A DNA stretch of 64,000 bases from Plectrocnemia conspersa (lineage: Eukaryota > Arthropoda > Insecta > Trichoptera > Polycentropodidae): positions 186,001 through 250,000 of the forward strand of contig VTFK01000341.1 of the NCBI GenBank assembly GCA_009617715.1, given 5' to 3'. Under the pieces are notes generated by a model, which saw only the letters and a list, made by a program, of their open reading frames with translations, did not search any database and had not been told where the DNA came from. Positions 59,590 through 64,000 of the stretch are shown here, in pieces; the first letter of the stretch is position 1; every line of letters starts with the position of its first letter. The position numbers and the translations under genes are program-made.

Positions 59590-60840
59590 GGATGTTTACA
59601 CGATCACTTTTTGTAATGTTAGGTTAAATTAGAGTATGAATTACATTAAATATGCAGTTCCACGCCTTTAAAAGGGTTCAAACATCGTTCACAACGTTAT
59701 TAGACGTTCAAAGCAACAACAACCCGACATCAGATAACTGCCCGTTTGAAAACGTTCAGTCTTAACAGCCGTTATTTTGACCATATTTAGAAAAATACAA
59801 TTTGTATTATAAATAATAAAATATTTGATGATAAAAACATATTGTCTTAAAAATTAAATAATTTGTGACATCTATTATTTTCTAGTCTAAAAAATATATT
59901 TTTCTAACGTAGCGGTGGGCTAATAACATTTGTAACAATATTTACTAAATAAAATTTAAAAACGTTAATAAAATCACACTAGAATATTTTTACTAAGGGG
60001 TGGTCGCCTGGTGCGCTAGTTTAATTACTCTCAAGTGGGCTCCTTTAAAAGTTGTTCAAATTTTGCATAAGTAACTAGTAATGATCATGTAGGAATTTTT
60101 TATCATACAGAGATGCTGAAAAAGATGACATATTTTTAACTCCCTCTGTACGAACAAAAATTTCATAAATGACGTTTTTATATCTCCTTGTATTTCTGAA
60201 TGAACAAAAATTTTTCAGATGAACTTTTTATTATAGTTTGGGGTGCCGAATATTCTCGTGCCAACCCTGTTTGGTAAGCTTTTCCTTTAGTCATTTTATA
60301 ATAATTGTATATATTTATTTATTATTATTATATATTTGAAAAAAAATATGACCCTCTAAGGATGAATTTACATTTATTCTAATTACATTTTATATTCAAT
60401 ACAAATATTTTTTTATTTTATTTTTTTAAATTTGAGACTCTTTTTAACTGTGGACATAATCTCAGAATCTCGCGTTAGAAATGCTTCTTTTAACAACTAA
60501 CCATCCTGGAACAAATTTTTTTTCTTTGCGAGCATTTTTTTAGAGAAGCAATAGTGGCCTTTTTAGAATTATCCACATATCTAGTAAAAACCGTCTGTTG
60601 AGCAAACAGGTTTGATTTTAATTGATTTTTTTTCTTACTTTAGATTTAAGTGGATAAATCGTATTAAAAGTGGTTTAGGTACGGGATGGTGACGAGTGGC
60701 AATTATACACAGATTGAGCCGCTGCAGTAGTCTTTTTATTGAATTAAGAAATTGCTTACCTTGTTAAAAAGCAGACGAGAGACGACGCGTCCGAAAGCCC
60801 GGAAGATTGTCAGTCGAGAATAACCGTCACACCAGTGCTA
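59590..60840. other. intergenic stretch, no gene seen
   Basis: AT-rich spacer upstream of the large protein gene. The promoter should lie just right of 59,590. Nothing else is recognised. Confidence 0.35.
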
Positions 60841-61245
60841 CTCAAGTGCCGCAAAGTTTTGGCCATAACTAATCTAGGCTCCTACACGGCTCTTGCCCTA
60901 GCGATTTACAATCGCGATATTCAACTAGGGAGAGAGAATGGGAGCCTTGGCAAAAGTAACAAAAGTGACGTGTGATGCGGCGGCGCCGGCTCTGCTTGTA
61001 GAGCTTCAGGGACGCCACTTCTAGGAGCACGTGCAGGGCTTCATGAGGCGCAAGGGCGCGGCCTCCAGTGATGCGCGGCGTGTTTCGCTCCAAGCCGAGT
61101 GGAACACGTGTAGACCCAGGCGGCTCGTAGGGCTCCAGGGGGTGTGAGAAGAACAGGCATGTCCGGGAGCACCTTTCGGGGCCCGGTGGTGCGTCGGTGT
61201 TACACAGACGTTTTGATCGTTTGGCTAGTCTTCTATTCATTTTAG
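60841..61245 (-). mobile_element. GC-rich fragment, probable LINE 3' end
   Basis: A GC-rich island carries a 123-codon minus-strand frame that lacks known domains but ends in a low-complexity, Cys/Arg-rich stretch (VEYRDCKSLGQEPCRSLD). This reads like translated 3' sequence of insect non-LTR retrotransposons. It is more likely a transposon fragment than a gene. Confidence 0.4.
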
Positions 61246-61470
61246 AATAAGATTCTAAAACTCAATAAAATAAAACCGTGAAAGTATACTCGATATAGCA
61301 AAAAGTTATACAAAATTATTTCTTATATTATTTACTGCTGAGAACTTGATCCATAAAATAACTGTAAATAGTACGACTAAAATATATTTTTCTCGATATT
61401 TACACACTTTCCACGTTAAATACTTTATACACTATTGATCCAAACTTTTTTGGAAAACTATGAATTAGAT

Positions 61471-61786
61471 CAGCTATGGCCAACCTTGTCCCGTGGGCTA
61501 TAAATGGCCCACTTGAAGGTGTTGATTGGCCCTTTTGAAGTTTTAAAATTTCTATAAGTTTTACATTTTCCTATCGATCAACACCAAGAAATTATCATGT
61601 AATAAAAAATAAATATTAAAACGATTTTGAAAAATAATAAAATATTATATCTTAATTGTAAGCTGTTTATTTATTTTAAATATAAAAACTCATATTATTA
61701 TTAAGTTTTAAAATATTTATGTGTGACCTTCAAAGACATGCATTATTTTATTTGGCCCACCAAATGATTTCAGTGGGCCACCACTG
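61471..61786. mobile_element. hAT-type MITE with 8-base target duplication
   Basis: A 316-base element starts CAGCTATGGCCAACCTTG and ends GTGGGCCACCACTG. It is flanked on both sides by AATTAGAT (61,463-61,470 and 61,787-61,794). It is AT-rich inside with no coding capacity. It sits 160 bases upstream of the carnitine carrier start codon. Confidence 0.88.
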
Positions 61787-61953
61787 AATTAGATAATTAC
61801 TTTTGATTGCGAAAGATTCAAGTAACGATATTTTTCCTTATCAATGTTATCATTCGATTTATTTTTCACGACTGGCAATAATTTTGTAATGAAAGTTGCT
61901 CAAAGTTAACTGATATAACATCTGTTGGACTTTGACGTTCGTAGCGAGTCGTC

Positions 61954-62847
61954 ATGTCAGAAAAACCCGGTCCCGTCAAGTACTTCCTATGTGGTGGCTA
62001 TGGCGGCGTTTGCACCGTCCTGGTTGGCCACCCCATGGACACCGTCAAGGTCCGTCTGCAGACGATGGCCCCGGCAACTCCCGGCCACCCCCCTCCATAC
62101 TCAGGCACGTGGGACTGCTTCCGTAAGACTGTGAAACATGAAGGATTTCGAGGACTGTATAAAGGCATGAGTGCGCCTCTCACCGGCGTGGCCCCCATAT
62201 TCGCCATCAGTTTCTTCGGCTACGGCGTCGGTAAGCAGCTTCTACAAAAGTCCGACGGTGCACCGCTCACGAAGCGAGAGTTATTCCTGGCTGGATCGTT
62301 TTCTGGCATATTCACCACCGTCGTTATGGCTCCGGGAGAGCGTATCAAATGTCTACTACAAATTCAGCAAGGCGCCGACACTCCAAAGAAATACAACGGA
62401 ATGGTAGACTGCGCTAAACAACTGTACAAAGAAGGAGGCATGCGTTCCATTTATAAAGGCACTTGCGCCACGCTCCTCAGAGATATGCCGGCGAGCGGGA
62501 TCTACTTCTTGACTTACGAATGGGTCAAAGAGCTACTCACACCTCCAGACGCCGAAGCCGGACAAATCGGATTAACAGCCACAATCATGGCCGGCGGATC
62601 GGCCGGTATAGCCAACTGGATTATCGGGATGCCGCCCGACGTTTTGAAAAGTCGCTTGCAGACGGCGCCCGAAGGAACTTATCCCAACGGTATTCGAGAC
62701 GTATTCCGGAACTTGATAAAGCATGAAGGACCGTTCGCTTTGTATAAAGGAATCGTTCCCGTCATGCTGCGAGCCTTCCCAGCGAACGCCGCCTGTTTTG
62801 TCGGATTTGAAGTTGCCTTAAAATTCTTGAACTACTTAGGTTTATAA
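61954..62847 (+). CDS. colt: Mitochondrial carnitine/acylcarnitine carrier (congested-like trachea)
   Basis: One uninterrupted exon encodes 297 residues, the usual length of SLC25A20/colt. The protein exchanges acylcarnitine for carnitine across the inner mitochondrial membrane for beta-oxidation. All three mitochondrial-carrier repeats are present, each with its signature: [10 protein letters not shown] (repeat 1), [10 protein letters not shown] (repeat 2) and [10 protein letters not shown] (repeat 3), plus the GxxxG-type [20 protein letters not shown] and [19 protein letters not shown] helices. The start [11 protein letters not shown] is the first Met after a short leader (about 61,905-61,953). 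Codon use is far more GC-rich than the surroundings, consistent with high expression. There is no frame damage. A hAT MITE ends 167 bases upstream, within the likely promoter. Confidence 0.97.
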   Translation: MSEKPGPVKYFLCGGYGGVCTVLVGHPMDTVKVRLQTMAPATPGHPPPYSGTWDCFRKTVKHEGFRGLYKGMSAPLTGVAPIFAISFFGYGVGKQLLQKSDGAPLTKRELFLAGSFSGIFTTVVMAPGERIKCLLQIQQGADTPKKYNGMVDCAKQLYKEGGMRSIYKGTCATLLRDMPASGIYFLTYEWVKELLTPPDAEAGQIGLTATIMAGGSAGIANWIIGMPPDVLKSRLQTAPEGTYPNGIRDVFRNLIKHEGPFALYKGIVPVMLRAFPANAACFVGFEVALKFLNYLGL

Positions 62848-63420
62848 TGATAATTAACGTTCAAAATGGCTTGAAAATTATGTAATAATACATTCCGCCA
62901 TTATTTAAATTAAACAATATTCGCACATTTTCTCTAGTCATGAATTAAAATAGACCATCTTTGACCATGACAGTACTTGACAATGATGATTAACAGTATT
63001 ATTATGCAACAAACATACCAACACATTATTCGTTGGCTAACGATCAAGTTGTGACTTGATTATGTCGATAATGGGAGAACAGATTTAGGTCCAAAAATTT
63101 GTTATTGAATTGATACAAGGCAGTTTAATTACAAAATATTATTGCCATTATATTTAAATACATAAAAGACCCAAAGCGAGCACATGTTAGCTGATTGTCC
63201 TACATTTGATTTTTGTCGTCTGTAAAAGAATTGAACAATTACATTACCTAAATTAGTAATTTTTATAAAGGGCATGTATGACATAACCTCAATTATTTTT
63301 ATCATATTTTTTGGTAAGATATGATTTAATGTAAATAAATTCATGTCTTATCTAATACTTGTAATTTTCGATAAAACAAATCTTCCCGGCACTGGCTGCA
63401 ATAATGAGACCGATTTCTGT
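62848..63420. other. downstream flank of colt, no gene seen
   Basis: AT-rich 3' flank. No additional gene or clear repeat; the colt 3' untranslated region should occupy its first part. Confidence 0.35.
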
Positions 63421-63428
63421 GTGAAAGT

Positions 63429-63634
63429 AAGGTGACCAGACACCATATTTTAAGAATGGTCCCCAAAAATGTTGTCCTTTGTTCCATTTGATCCTACAAA
63501 AAATTCCGAAATGACCTTTTTTTAGCTCCCTTAGCAATATGTCCTTTTTTGTTCTCTTTGAACAAAAAATTCCATGATGACCTTTTTTTTATTTTTAGTG
63601 TCCTCTTTAATATTTTTAAAATCTGGTCACCTTA
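63429..63634. mobile_element. short MITE with AAGGTGACCAGA inverted ends
   Basis: The left end AAGGTGACCAGA (63,429) and right end TCTGGTCACCTT (63,622-63,633) are perfect inverses. GTGAAAGT flanks both sides (63,421-63,428 and 63,635-63,642), so the target duplication is 7-8 bases, as for hAT elements. The interior is a series of GTCCTTTTT-like blocks. Related ends occur near 28,505 and 51,645. Confidence 0.8.
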
Positions 63635-63889
63635 GTGAAAGTATATAATTTATGGAACATTTTTACTTTTTAAAATTGTAGGTCTGACTGCGTCAATGTA
63701 AATTTTTCAGAAAAGTATGATGCAAACTGATTAAAATTACGGCAGTTACTGCATTCTCATAAACTGTTATATCATAACATTTTACTAAGGGTAGTTTTAT
63801 CTTCTAGCTATTTTCAAACAATTCAATGTTAGTTAACATGTTCTCGCCTCGCGGTCTCCATATATTATATATGTTACAGTGATTTCATA

Positions 63890-64000
63890 TTTGCAGTGAA
63901 AGTATACTTTCACTGGCGTTTTAGGGAATTCATATTCCAAATACACTTTCACCAGTAGATGTATGTTATTATAGACGAAAATATAATTTCACTGTTATAC
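63890..64000. repeat. inverse copy of the CTAGTGAAAATATA repeat family at the window edge
   Basis: CAGTGAAAGTATACTTTCACTG is itself a palindrome, and CACTTTCACCAGTAGATGTA is the inverse of the motif at 17,385-17,405. The element continues past the window. Confidence 0.6.

Noticed and set aside
60869..61240. 123-codon GC-rich minus-strand frame as a protein gene
   Set aside because: Low-complexity, Arg/Pro-rich, no domain, and resembles the 3' part of insect LINE elements.
1..64000. CRISPR arrays, bacterial operons, rRNA or tRNA genes
   Set aside because: None seen. The window is eukaryotic, and the only tRNA-like sequences are the two SINE-like repeats, which lack a foldable tRNA.

Overview
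This is an AT-rich window from an animal nuclear genome, almost certainly an insect. The evidence is short introns with GT/AG borders, insect-type orthologues (a congested-like trachea carrier, an NMDMC-type folate enzyme, a Marcal1-type helicase) and many degraded hAT, mariner, Mutator-like, LINE and SINE copies. The order cannot be fixed from the sequence alone. Lepidoptera is compatible but not proven.

Layout: positions 1-31,800 are a gene-poor stretch. It holds transposon relics, local tandem and inverted repeats, and a few less AT-rich islands that could be regulatory DNA or untranslated exons. From 31,800 rightward there are seven intact-looking protein genes and one gene carrying two apparent frameshifts. 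They are: a mitochondrial-type methylenetetrahydrofolate dehydrogenase/cyclohydrolase (MTHFD2/Nmdmc, +, 3 coding exons plus a possible presequence exon); a Tigger/jerky transposase-derived gene (-, single intact exon, third catalytic Asp changed to Asn); a 50-residue membrane micropeptide (+) only 28 bases before a glyoxylate/hydroxypyruvate reductase (GRHPR, +, 3 exons); a TXNDC15-like membrane thioredoxin (-, 2 exons); a SMARCAL1/Marcal1 annealing helicase (+, 11 exons, two single-base frameshifts); a 2012-residue repeat-rich protein (-, 8 exons) whose C-terminus weakly resembles the end of the kinetochore protein CENP-T; and the carnitine/acylcarnitine carrier (colt/SLC25A20, +, single coding exon).

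The genes do not form one pathway. Folate one-carbon metabolism, glyoxylate reduction and carnitine transport are housekeeping mitochondrial or organellar functions. Marcal1 acts in replication-fork repair, and the large protein, if the CENP-T idea is right, in chromosome segregation. The most unusual item is that large protein. It has three independent internal repeat arrays, one of seven regular units of about 65 residues that each pair two short linear motifs. Exon boundaries were worked out by hand from splice sites and reading-frame continuity, so they are predictions.
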